DNA of 64,000 nt, taken from NCBI RefSeq assembly GCF_014633365.1, contig NC_068347.1, forward strand, positions 17,134,433-17,198,432, in the 5' to 3' direction. The DNA is from Diospyros lotus (taxonomy: Eukaryota > Streptophyta > Magnoliopsida > Ericales > Ebenaceae). The first letter of the stretch is position 1; each line of letters begins with the position of its first letter. A program made the position numbers and the translations under genes. The notes beneath the pieces are model-generated. The model ran no database searches, was not told where the DNA came from, and saw only the letters and a list, made by a program, of their open reading frames with translations. This document shows, piece by piece, positions 1 to 11,900 of this stretch.

Positions 1-1965
1 GGTTGCCTTTGATCCCCGGAAACTACCTGCCACGGTGGTTGATGGAGACTGACAATGCGTATATACGCGCTATGGGTTAGGTCGAAACTTTAAGTTTAGA
101 TCTATGGAGATTCGGCTGTTAGATCTTGCTAGTTTTTTGGTATGTTGATCAATAGGCCCTTGGGTATCAGGTGGTTACCTCTGATCGCCGGAAACCACCG
201 GCCACGGTGGCCGATGGTGCTTGGCAGTGCACTTTTAAGTTTGGCCGAAAATAAAAAATTGGATCTACTAAAATTTAATTGTCAAATTTATCCCATTTTA
301 TTGTATGTTAATTCTCTTGACTTCGTGTTTCTAATGGTAGGTTTTGATCTTCAAAATCTTCAGATAGTGGTCAACGACGGCGTTGGTGGCGGCGGTTGTG
401 ACTTCTGTACATACGTACACACATATATTATTTTGTAATTATTTTTATTTATATTGTGAATGTTGATATTTAATTATAAATTGTATTGAAGTTGAATATT
501 AAATTTGTATTGAATTTGTGGGTTTGTATTTGTTTTGTGAAATTTTGAAGTGAAATTATTAAGTTTATTTAAGAATTGAATGGTAAATAGGTATTGTTAA
601 TTTTATTTGAATTTAGATATTTATTAATGTGTATATATATATTTAAATTTATATAAAATAAAATTAAAAAATTTTAATTAAATTTAAATTATGTTAATTT
701 TTTTTATAATAAATTGAAGATTTTAAAATAAAAAATTTTAATTTTAATTTGATAACTATATTTAGATACATATATAATATAATAAAAAAATAAATTATGT
801 TTTATAATTTAAAATAAATTATATTTTTAATATTTATTTTAACCATTTAAATTAAACTTATTCAATATAAAAATTTAAATATAATTATAGAATTTTAAGT
901 AAAAATGTTTGTTGTATCTATTGTTTATTTTTTTTCATATATAAATAAATACAGAAAATATTCAAAAATTTTGTTAGCAATTTGACATACAAAAAATATT
1001 TAGAAATTAAAAGAATTTAAGGATTACTACGATGTGACGAGATCACCCCAAGAAATTTTAAAATCCAAATCAAAGTATTTGAGCTTCTAAATCATAATAC
1101 ACTTTTAATTTGAACGTTAAAAAGAGTATTTGAATGAACTTCACAGTTGTCTAGTAGATGGCAACTGCAATAAATATTTAACTAATTTTTTTGTAATAAA
1201 TATTTAACTAAAATTCTAATTATATTTAAAATGTCTTAACTGAATAATATTTATAATTTCTAAATATTTTCTGAATAATATTTTTACTTTTCAAATATTT
1301 TCTGTATGTCAAATTACTAAGACCATTTTTGAATATTTTCTGTATTCATTTATATATGAAAGAAACAAATAATAGATACAACAAACATTTTTACTTAAAA
1401 TTATATAATTATATTTAAATTTTTATATTGAGCAAGTTTGATTTAAATAGTTGAAATAAATATTAAAAAATATAATTTATTTTAATTAACAAATTAAAAT
1501 TAAAATTTTTCATTTTAAAATCTTCAATTTATTATCAAAACAATTAACATAATTTAAATTTAATTAATATAAATTTAAAATATATATACACATTAATAAA
1601 TATCTAAATTTAAATAAAATTAACAATCGCCAGTCGAAAATTACCACGATCAGACCCTATCATTAGAAACACTAAGTCAAGAAAGTTCACATACAAAAAA
1701 ATGGATCAAATTTAACGGTTGGATTTTAGTAGATCTGAGTTTTAATTTTCGGTCAATCCAAAAAATGCATTGCTGGTCGCCACCGGCCACTGTGGTCGGT
1801 GGTTTCCGACGATCAGAGGCAACCACACAACACCCAAGAATCTATTGATCAATATATCAAAAAACCAGCAAGATCTAACAGCCAAAACTTCGTAGATCTA
1901 AACTTAAAGTTTCAGCCAAATCCAAAAAATTGCGTATGTGTATATATGATGGATGTGCTGAAAAT
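1..1965. repeat. Large imperfect inverted repeat (foldback/MITE-like element)
   Basis: The left arm (about 1-1012) and the right arm (about 1248-1965) are reverse complements of each other over most of their length, with small indels. Both arms carry a GC-rich outer block around a GCCACGGTGG-like core (210-220 on the left, 1780-1800 on the right). An AT-rich inner block follows, running into a TTTGACATAC motif at about 981 and its complement at about 1307. The outer GC-rich block is tandemly repeated on the left (1-110 and 172-260). The spacer (about 1013-1247) has no coding potential and contains a short direct repeat, AATAAATATTTAACTA. No transposase is visible and no TSD can be set, because the left end runs off the window. 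It could be a MULE- or foldback-type non-autonomous element; the class is an inference. Confidence 0.75.
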
Positions 1966-2957
1966 CATTGTGGGAGAGACTTGCCTCCTTGTAGATCAAA
2001 GCAATGGAGACGACGAGCGATGACAGTGGTAGATTTATCTCTCAATGGCAAGGTTGGTTGGGTGTGGGCAACGACAGTGCAAGCAGCAGTGGCGGCGACG
2101 ATGCGTTCCTCCTTCAAGTTCAAGGGTGAGTGAGATAGATAGATAGATACAGAGAGAGAGAGCACCGTCTGCTGCCCCATCGCCCCTCCTCGCCTTGCCA
2201 CCACTGTGAGCACCGTCGTCAAGCCCCCCACTGTTGCGAGCACCATCTGGAACGACCCAAGGGTTGCCGGAAAGGAGAGATAGCAATAGCCAAAACGAGA
2301 GGGGGGGGAAAGGTGGCCTGAGAGAGAAAGAGAAGAGTGAGAGAGTGAGAAAAAGGAGGCAAAATCTGAAATGACGGGTCTTGAGCCACTCAAAATATTG
2401 CGACATATCACGATATTTTGGAGTCGATAAATTGCAATATATCGTGAGTGATTTTGAGGGTGGCCGAATAGCCTAATTCATAAGAATTGATTTTATAAAT
2501 TGATGTAATTATGCTACTCAATACACCGACTGTAGAGTAGAAATTGAAATTGATCTAATTCAGACGACTCGGACTCCATCCCAAATTCCGACAGTCTGAA
2601 CATAATGATCAATTCATCACTTTCAGCCTAATTAAGATCTTGCTCAATGCTCACACACGCACTCGGAGTTGCGGTGGTTGATTGTTTTGTTCTTGAGTTG
2701 AGGCCACCGAATGCGACATGAGTACTAGTTCCAAACACGGCCTTAGCCCTTAGCAGAAGAATAGCGTGGAAAGCGCGTCGCGTGACTCGAGGGGCCGGGC
2801 GGAGAACGCGGATGCGGATTGCAACTCAAGAAGAAGAAGAACCCTCCTTCTTCCATTCTACACTTGGCGTCCTCTTTCTTCCCCTGCAACTTTCTCTGCT
2901 TCATCCTTTCCTTTCCTCATTCTATATTCGTTCAGTTGCCGCGCTCCATTCCCCGCC
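1966..2957. other. Upstream region of the PP2C gene, with low-complexity tracts
   Basis: No gene is supported here. It holds purine-rich low-complexity sequence (GATA and GA runs at 2130-2160, GAGAGA tracts at 2295-2360). A small hairpin lies at about 2402-2445, where TATCACGATAT pairs with ATATCGTGA. Just before the PP2C start (about 2840-2957) there is a CT-rich stretch typical of a plant 5' untranslated leader. A TATA box could not be assigned with confidence. Confidence 0.4.
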
Positions 2958-5900
2958 ATGGCCGGCAAAGAAATCCTCCACAAGATGAAGGTACATCCCC
3001 ATCCATCCTCAACCTATGCTAATTAGTTATCTTCTTTCGACTCAGAAAAATTTAGAGGAGGACCTGCTGAACATATCGCAGTTAATTTGCAATTCTCACG
3101 GATTTTGATTCACGAATCGTCGATTTAGGGTTTCGTACGAGGCGAAAGCCGATCAGTAGGATGTGGAGGGACTGATTTGATCCATGTGGGGAAAGTGAAA
3201 TAGAGAAAGGAAATGAATTCTGACATGGAGAACTAGCAAATTACCTACAATTTACTATCAATTCTGCAAAAAGAAGAAAATCTGCATGGTGTTTTGACTT
3301 TGGACCTGTGCTACGAACTTTTTATAACAAATTGTATCTTAAACAATTCATATACACGCCAAATGTGGGCAGCCGGCATACAGGTGGAAGTGCAACAAAG
3401 ATTCAATTGCCTTGTTTCTTTTGGTTCTTTCTATTGTTTCTTTCGAGAACAATTAGTTATGCTTTTAAATGAAGTAGTTACAAAAAGAAAAAAAAAAAAA
3501 CTAAGAAAATCAACTTGTGCATTATAAAATGTAGCTCTGGAATATTAATAGAAGATCAGCATCAGTTTTTATATTTTTATCCCTAAATAAATAAAGTATG
3601 AATTATTTATTATAAATAGCTAAAGTAATTAAATATTTACATCACTGGTGTTACATCAAAAATGTATTAATATACTATGCCTTGAACACTATAGTTTCAA
3701 GTAATTTTTAATTTCTTGTGGGATAAATATTAAATTTTTATGTGCTACTGTAGCTTTTTGCATTTTTTTTTTTTTTTGGGTTTTTGGTTCTTTTAGTACC
3801 CAATTAGAGCACAATTACCAATTTAGCCAACTGGATTACTTCAAATGAGTGTGTCAGGACCCTAGATTTTGAATCTAAGATTTCTAGTTGACATTCATTA
3901 AAGAAGAAAGAAAGAGAGGGAGAAATGAGAAGATTTAGGGAGAAAACAGGGAGAAGAACAGATGGAAACAGAGAATAGAGAGAAATGAGAGAATTTAGGG
4001 AGTAATAGGGAAACAGAGAATAGATAGAGAGAAAAATGAGAACTTCAATATAATCCCTTGATTCCTTGGCATACTATGATATAGCTTTATATAGGGCTAT
4101 CCCAGCAGTCCAACAGTTACCATTACTACACAACTATAAAATAATACCCCACTACTACATAACTATAAAAATAACACCCCCTATACACGACTGCTCTACT
4201 TATCTCCTAATTCTTTTCCTAATTCTCTGTTTCTTGACATTTCCCTTCCCTTCAAAATTTTGTTGTCCTCAAAAAAATCAAAGGAACTGAACAACTCGAG
4301 GAAATTGAGCTAGGAGATTTGGCAAAAATTCTCAAGTATTATTATCTGGGTGCATCTTCAAGGAAATTTTTATCAGTCACTTCAATTTCTTCATAAAATT
4401 CTTGTGATAAAGGGACCGACACTCATTAGTATCCATTATTGCCAAGTTGAATCATTCTAGGCAGAGCTTTCGACCATCATCTAGGGTCACATATCTTGTT
4501 TCCGTTGGCTTCATTCTCTCACAGCTACAACATCGAGGAGGCCCATCATGCTTATGAAAAGGACAATACTTATGGACCCAGAAAGGATGCGCTCTATATT
4601 CAATTAACCCAGCTACATTTGTTGGTATAAAATGCTTGTAGACGTCACATTTTGGGTAATAGTGCTCCTTGTAGCAAGACTATGATAAGGATAATTCCTA
4701 GACATAGAAAACTCATAATCACAAATTGATTGATTGTAGGCATGAGATCTGAAACATTCTAGATGCCAAACTACACCCATGCAATTCAAGAATCTTCCAT
4801 AATCAATCTCAGTGTTACACCTAGCACATATCCTGAAACTTGTTGAATAGGGAAAAGGTATAGGTTGATAAATATTAGCATTTCTGTCTTGGGATGGAAA
4901 TTCAACATTCGAGCTGTCTTGTATAGCTTTGGCAGGTTGTTCATCTTATTTCAATTGGAACTCATTATCTTCCAGAATTGGAAAAGGATTCTCCTTCGGT
5001 GAAAAGTCTCCCGGTAAGCTGATTTGTGGAATTTTGGAAAACATCTATAAGAACCCATTGAGTCTTCTAGCCAATCCATTTATCAAAGCATCTAACCTAT
5101 TCTCCATTGATTGAATTGCTTTGTGATGCTTACTCAATCTTTCTTCCAAGGCCTCCATTTGGTTTTGTAGATTAGTCACCATAGACTTAACTTGGTTAAC
5201 CTACGCCTCCAATTGTTTTATTCTAGTTTTGTCTTCCATCTCTAATAGATCCAAACAGTCAAATTGGTTTTGAATCTAGGATTTCTAGTTGATAGTTCAT
5301 GAAAGAAGAAAGAAAAAGAGGGAGAAATGAGAAGATTTAGGGAGAAACCAGGGAGAAGAACAGACGAGAACATAGAATAAAGAGAAATGAGAGAATTTAG
5401 GAAGAAAATAGAGAGAAGAATAGAGGGAAACAGAGCGTAGATAGAGAGAAAAATGAGATAACTTCAATAAAATTCCTTGTTTCCTCGGCATACTATGTAT
5501 AGCTTTATATAGGGCTATCCTAGCAGTTCAACAGTTATTTACGGCAGTTACCATTACTACACATCTTTAAAATGACGCCGTACTACTACATAACTGTAAA
5601 AATAATACCCCACCACACATAATTGTAAAAATAACACCCCACTACATATAACTGCTCTGCTTATCTCCTAATTCCTCTCCTAATTCTCTGATTCCCGACA
5701 GAGTGCTTGTTGAATTGTGTTTATGCAGAATAATTAACCATGTGATGGCCTTGAATTTCATTGTTTTATGATAAATGAAGATGAAAGTTGTTTTATATTT
5801 TCAAAAAAATATCATTGGCACGACATTCTAGTAGAAAATTTTATATGAAAATGTATTATATGACAGCATTTTTTCTCAATTTCTAGTTTCAGTTATATTG

Positions 5901-8900
5901 CATCTGTTGAGCTCTCATGTGCGTGTCTACCTAACTACCAATAACAACAGTTGTATATTGCTTTTCTTAGGGCCTGGATGTTTTTATCTTAGTTTTTTAT
6001 ACAAGTCTGTTTTTTGAAGTCATTAATCAAGCATCTTAACTGATTGTGGTTGATTCATGTACAAGGTCCCACCTTGAAAACTATTGTACAATTTATGTTT
6101 TAGCTTTCTTGGACAATTAAAACTTAGTTTAAAAGAAATACCTATGCTCGTATTTGATCTCTACTTTGTTGGTCTGTCATGCATTCCAATCATTAATGAT
6201 TAACTGTTGATAGTGTGCTTACCCTGTGATAGGTTTGGTCTGTTTGGGAATGCCATATCCTTTGTTTCTTCAGCCTGACATCATTTCTATTAGAAAAAAG
6301 AAGTAACAATAAGAATGTTTTTTCCTTCATGGCCCACATAATGGGATTAAGGCTTGATTTGTTGTTTTTTTCCCTTCATGGGCTGCGATGCCTTTTGCAG
6401 GAGAAAGTGGGTTTTGGTTCATCTGCATCTGATACTGGAAAAGGGAAAAGTAAAATGTCGAAGCACATAACACATGGCTATCACTTGGTTAAGGGAAAAT
6501 CAGGCCATGAAATGGAAGATTTTGTTGTTGCAGAATTCAAGAAAGTTGATGACAATGAACTTGGTCTGTTTGCAATATTTGATGGTCATTTGAGCCATGT
6601 CATTCCTAATTATCTACGGTCTCATTTGTTTGACAATATTTTAAAAGAGGTACTGCATGTTTGCTGCACAATGGTGTACTTTCCTGGACATTTTTCTATA
6701 GTTCTTCAACATGCATAACTATAAAAGAAGAAATTTACTGATTTGAAATAACATTGTATGGTTGTTTGGGTTCAGTTAATACTTCATTATGGACATATTA
6801 CAATCAATTCTTCAATATAACATCCATTGTTCCTTTAATACCCTACACTTGTAAAAAGTAAGTTAATAAGTAAAAAATGAAAAAAGAAAAAAATCTTGTT
6901 TCCTCATTATAAAGGGTAATTACTATTTGTAGTTCTCATGGCAGAAGAAATCAATCTCACTGTATTTCTTTTTCCTTTGATTTTCTGGATGTGAGTAGCC
7001 TGATTTCTGGACTGAAATGGAGAAAGCGATCAGGAGAGCTTATCGTATTACTGATACTACTATTTTGGAGAAAGCAGTGGATTTGGGTAAAGGGGGTTCA
7101 ACTGCAGTTACAGCAATATTAATTAATGGTCAGAAGCTTGTAGTAGCTAATGTCGGGGATTCTCGAGCTGTTATCTGCAAAAATGGTGTGGCCAAACAAT
7201 TATCGGTTGATCATGAGCCTAGTAAGGAAAGAAAGAACATTGAGAATAGAGGTGGCTTTGTATCAAATTTTCCAGGTAACTAGATTTTTGTAAGACAAAT
7301 TAAAAGTTGAGACAGACATGACTTGTATTGTGAGCATTTGCACACTCCCATAATATTTGTCATGAGGTTTCTCATAATGTTGTTTCTAGTGGGATATAGT
7401 TTTGTTTTCAGCTTTTTTTTTTTTTTTTTTCTTTTTGTTTATCTCACAAAGAAGTTGACTAAATTGATTTTGAACTGTAAAAATGTAACTTGTTCTTGGC
7501 AGTTAATAAAGGGATAAGTCTATCTGTTTGTGGAAAATGATCCTGTCAAGCCTCGAGTATGAGGCTTGGGCAATTCTGGAAGAATCGGGAATTCGAGAAA
7601 GAGAGGAGAGGGAGAATTTGAATTAAGAAGAGGGAGAGAAACAGAGAGAGAAATTAGAGAGGAAAAGATCCGAATGTATTCATTCATAGGTCCCATCCTC
7701 ACATACAATGCCCATTTATAGGCTCGCCCAACTAGTTGTTATCACAACTGATTCCTGCAAGTGGCCTAGGCGGAACCGCCCGCACATGCAATCTGTTATA
7801 ACCATTCTGTTATTACTACTTATAGCTATGCATCTCTAGTTATTACACATAAGCCACTAGGCTTGTGATAGTCCCGGCCCCTTAAAAGCTTCCTTGTCCC
7901 CAAGGAAGGTGAGTAGCTGAGCAGTGCGTGGAAATTGACTCAGCAGCTGGGGCAGGTATTCCCAAGTGGTATACTCCGGGTGACGGTTGGACCACTGAAC
8001 TAAAACTTGGATGAGAGGTACGGGGCCCTGATGGACTACTCGCCGGTCGATGATGGCTAATGGTTCCCCGTCGCTGTCGGCCTCTTCGGTTGCAGGAGGT
8101 GGTTCAGAGCTCACAGTAGCGTTAGGCTCGATGAGCTTCTTCAATAGGGAGACATGAAATACTGGGTGACATTCCACGTGGGGAGGTAATTGCAATCTGT
8201 TGGTGACTTGACCGACCCGCTCCAAGATGAGAAATGGTCCAAAGTACTTAGGACTGAGCTTGGTGGGGGTGACCTTAGAAAAAGAGGATTCTAGGAACCG
8301 TCAAACCTTTAAGAAGACCCGATCGCCTACTTCGAAGTTTCGGTCACTTCGTTTGCGGTCTGCGACTTGTTTCATCCTGTTGTTAGCGGTGGCCAACTCT
8401 TGCTTGAGGAGTGAGATCATCTCCTGCCGGTCTTACAAATACTCAGCTGCATTAGTTCGCACCCTATTGGTACCCATCATGATAGGCATTATAGGTGTCT
8501 GATATCGAATAGAGCTTCAAAGGGAGTTTTCTTGATAGTGCTGTGGTGAGTTGTATTATACCACCACTGAGCTAAAGAAAGCCACTTACCCCAACTCTTA
8601 GGCCGAGCAAAACACATACATCGCAAGTAGGATTCCAAGCACTGGTTGACCCTTTCGGTCTGCCCATCAGACTTCGGATGGTATGCTGATGACATGTGTA
8701 GACGCACCCCTAAGTTCTTGAACAGCTCCTGCCAGAAGTGGCTGGTAAATATTTTGTCTCGATCTGAGACGATGGATTTAGGTAGGCCATGCAGTTTGGC
8801 CACTGTATCAATGAACACTCGAACAATCTCCTAGGCTGTGAATGGGTGAGTGAGGCCAATGAAATGAGCAAATTTGGTCAGCCGATCGACCACAACTAGA

Positions 8901-11900
8901 ATCGCGTTTCGGCCCTCTGATTTGGGCAAGCCCTCGATGAAATTCATGGATATCTCCTCCCATGCCCTGTCTGGTATAGCCAGTGGCTGTAACAATCCTG
9001 GATAAGCCACTTGTTCAAGATTGCATCGTTGGCATGTCATGCAAGCTGCCACATACTCCATAACTTCTTTCTTGAGGCCAGGCCAAAAGAACATCTGTCG
9101 AACCCGGTAATAAGTAGCTCGAACCCCCGAGTGTCCCCTTAGTGGAGAGCTATGTAATGCCTGTAAGATCTTAGCTCGTAGTTCCCTGTCATTGCCCACG
9201 ACCAATCTGCCTTTAAACCTGATCAACTCGTTGGCCATAGAATATCCCTGCTCATTGGTGTGCCGCACGGCTAATTGGGTTTGGAGGGATTTGGTCCACT
9301 CAGACTTCTCATAGCTTCCAGTAATGTCTTTGACCCAATCAGGCACCACGACGGTGATTGCCTCACATGCCCCTGCTTCTGATCTCCGTGACAGAGCATC
9401 TGCCATAATGTTTTCCTTTCCCCGCTTATACTGTATCACGTAATTCAGACCCAACAATTTGGATATTCCCTTCCTTCGCAAATGCGTATGCAGCTTTTGT
9501 TGGAGGAGGTGTTTTAGGCTATCATGGTCAGTACGTATTATGAAGGGGGCTCCTTCCAAATAATGTCTCCACTTGTCGATAGCTATAATCATGGCTAACA
9601 GTTCTTTTTCATACACACTTAGCCCTCGGTGTCGAGCAGCCAGTGCTTGACTGATGTAAGCGAGGGGTTTCCCTTCTTGTGTCAGCACTGCACCTACCCC
9701 GATGTTGCATGCATCAGTTTCCACCACAAAAGCCTTAGAGAAATCTGGTAGTGCCAGAATTGGGGCTTGTGTCATCGCCTTTTTTAGGGTGTTGAAAGCT
9801 TGCTCAGCCTGGGAATTCCATCCGAAGTTGTCCTTCTTGAGAAATTCAGTTAATGGCTTACTAATCACGCCATATTCTGTATGAACCTTCTATAATATCC
9901 TGTTAAGCCAAGAAATCCTCTTAGCTCCCTTATTGTCAAGGGCTTGGGCCACTCCAACATTGCTGTAATTTTACTAGGGTCGGTACTGACTCCTCGGCCA
10001 GAAATGATATGCCCTAAATAATCACCTTATTCTTTGCAAAGGAACACTTAGAGAGTTTAACAAACAATTGATTAAATTTCAGGATTTCAAATGTGATTTG
10101 CAGGTGGGCTAGATGTTGTTCGAGGTTGGGACTGTAAACTAAAATGTCATCGAAGAAGACTAAAATAAATTTCCGTAAGTATGGGGCGAAGAGGTGGTCA
10201 TAAGGGCCTGAAAAGTGGCTGGGGCATTGGTGCAAATGGTATCACCCAAAATTCATAGAGGCCTTGGTGTGTGTGGAAGGCTGTTTTATGGATGTCGGTA
10301 GGGTTCATTCTAATTTGATGATACCCTGCCCTCAGGTCTAGTTTCGTGAAGATGGCAGCACCATTTAGCTCGTCTAATAGGTCTTCAATCAAGGGAATAG
10401 GAAATTTATTTTTTATGGTAAGGTTGTTTAACTGCCTATAGTCTATGCAAAAGCGCCAAGTACCATCTTTCTTTTTGACGAGAAGAACGGGTGAGGCGAA
10501 AGGGCTTTGACTTGGTTGGATAATGGCCGTTTGGAGCATATTTTTTACCTGTTTTTCAATCTCAGCCTTCTGATAAGGGGGATAACGGTAGGCTCGTACG
10601 TTTACTGGCTCAAAATTGGGTTTCAAAGGTATAGTATGATTAAACAGACGGTTTGGAGGCAGGGTGCATGGTTCCACAAATAGTTCTTGAAATTTTATAA
10701 GTAATGGACCTAATTCAGTAGGGAAGGTTACCTTTGCAAAGAGGTCGGAAGTGGAAGGGCTCTCCTGCTCATCTTTTCCTATCGTTTGAATGGAAAATAG
10801 CTGGGATATCTGCCCTTCTCCTTTCATTAGCAACTTCTATAATTTTTTTCCCGTGATCATCTTGCATTCCCCTGCCTCGAGGCATCCTTTTAACGTCAGC
10901 TTCCAGTCTTTCAAATCCAGTGTGACTTCCAATTTATTGAAGTCGAAAGTCAAAGGACTTACTGTCCTCATCCAATCCACCCCAAGGACAATGTCACAGC
11001 CTCCTAGTTCCAGAATTCTTAGATTCGTAGAGAACTCTTCCCCTTGCATCAGCCATTTAAACCCTACACTCTTATGATTGCTGTACATTTTGTTGCCGTT
11101 AGCTACCGTTACTGATAAGGGAGAAGTATTTACCAAGGCACACCCTAGTTCCATAGCAGTTGCCTCATTGAGGAAGCTGTGGGTGTTGCCGCTATCAATC
11201 AACACCATCATTCTTCTTTTGTTCACTCGCCCTTCAACCTTAATGATTTGCCCTGCATGCTCCCCTTTTAGTGCATGAAATGAAATTTCCCCTCCTTCAC
11301 CGACAGGATCACCTTGAGGAACTTCCGCCTTTGTTTCTTCAAGGTCTTCTTGCCCCTCTCTAATATTTGCTCCTCTCCACCCTCCATGTTTAGTAGCTGC
11401 CTTCTACATTGGTGGCCAGGACTATGAGGATCTCCACATCTAAAACAGAGCCGCAACTATCTTCTCTGTTCCATAGTGGGATTTCTAATTGCCACGGCTT
11501 GCTGACTTCCTCTGGGTGGACCTGTACCTCCTGCCACCCCTATCTCCCGTGCATGACCACTAGGAGGTAGACTGATTAAAGGTCCTGTTCGAGAGGAGGT
11601 CCTATTCCTTTTGTAGATAGCTTCTAACGTCAATTCTTGTAATCTGGCCTTTTCTGCTGCTTGTCTAACCGTGAGTGGCATCATCATCTTTACCATGGAT
11701 CTCAACTCATCCTTGAGCCCACTAATAAAGCTGGATACAAAATATTGCTCAGTCAGTGATGGTTGAGCGTTCCACATTAGAGCTCCTAACTCCTCGAATT
11801 TCTCTAAATACTCCATTACCGTCCCTTCTTGCCGAAGTTTGTTGAATTCTTCTATCACATCCGCCAAATTCTTTTCTCCAAAATGCCTACACAGTTCTTC

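Larger units (their letters stand above)
3852..5700 (-). mobile_element. Non-autonomous LTR retrotransposon carrying a DA1/DAR gene fragment, in PP2C intron 1
   Basis: Two related LTRs flank about 1 kb of internal DNA. The outer ends are TGTCAGG at 3852 and CCCGACA ending at 5700, and both flanks carry the 5-bp target duplication GAGTG (3847-3851 and 5701-5705). The orientation is minus: the LTR has a TATATAAAGC box on the minus strand, and the interior reads gag-like and then DA1-like on the minus strand. There is no protease, reverse transcriptase or integrase, so mobilisation must have depended on another element. The element lies antisense to the PP2C gene, which keeps its splice sites. 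Diverged LTRs (different lengths and several indels) suggest an old insertion. Confidence 0.88.

Noticed and set aside
2035..2411. Overlapping minus-strand frames of 123 and 148 codons
   Set aside because: Purine/pyrimidine-rich low-complexity sequence; Ser/Leu-rich translation without domain or conserved start context.
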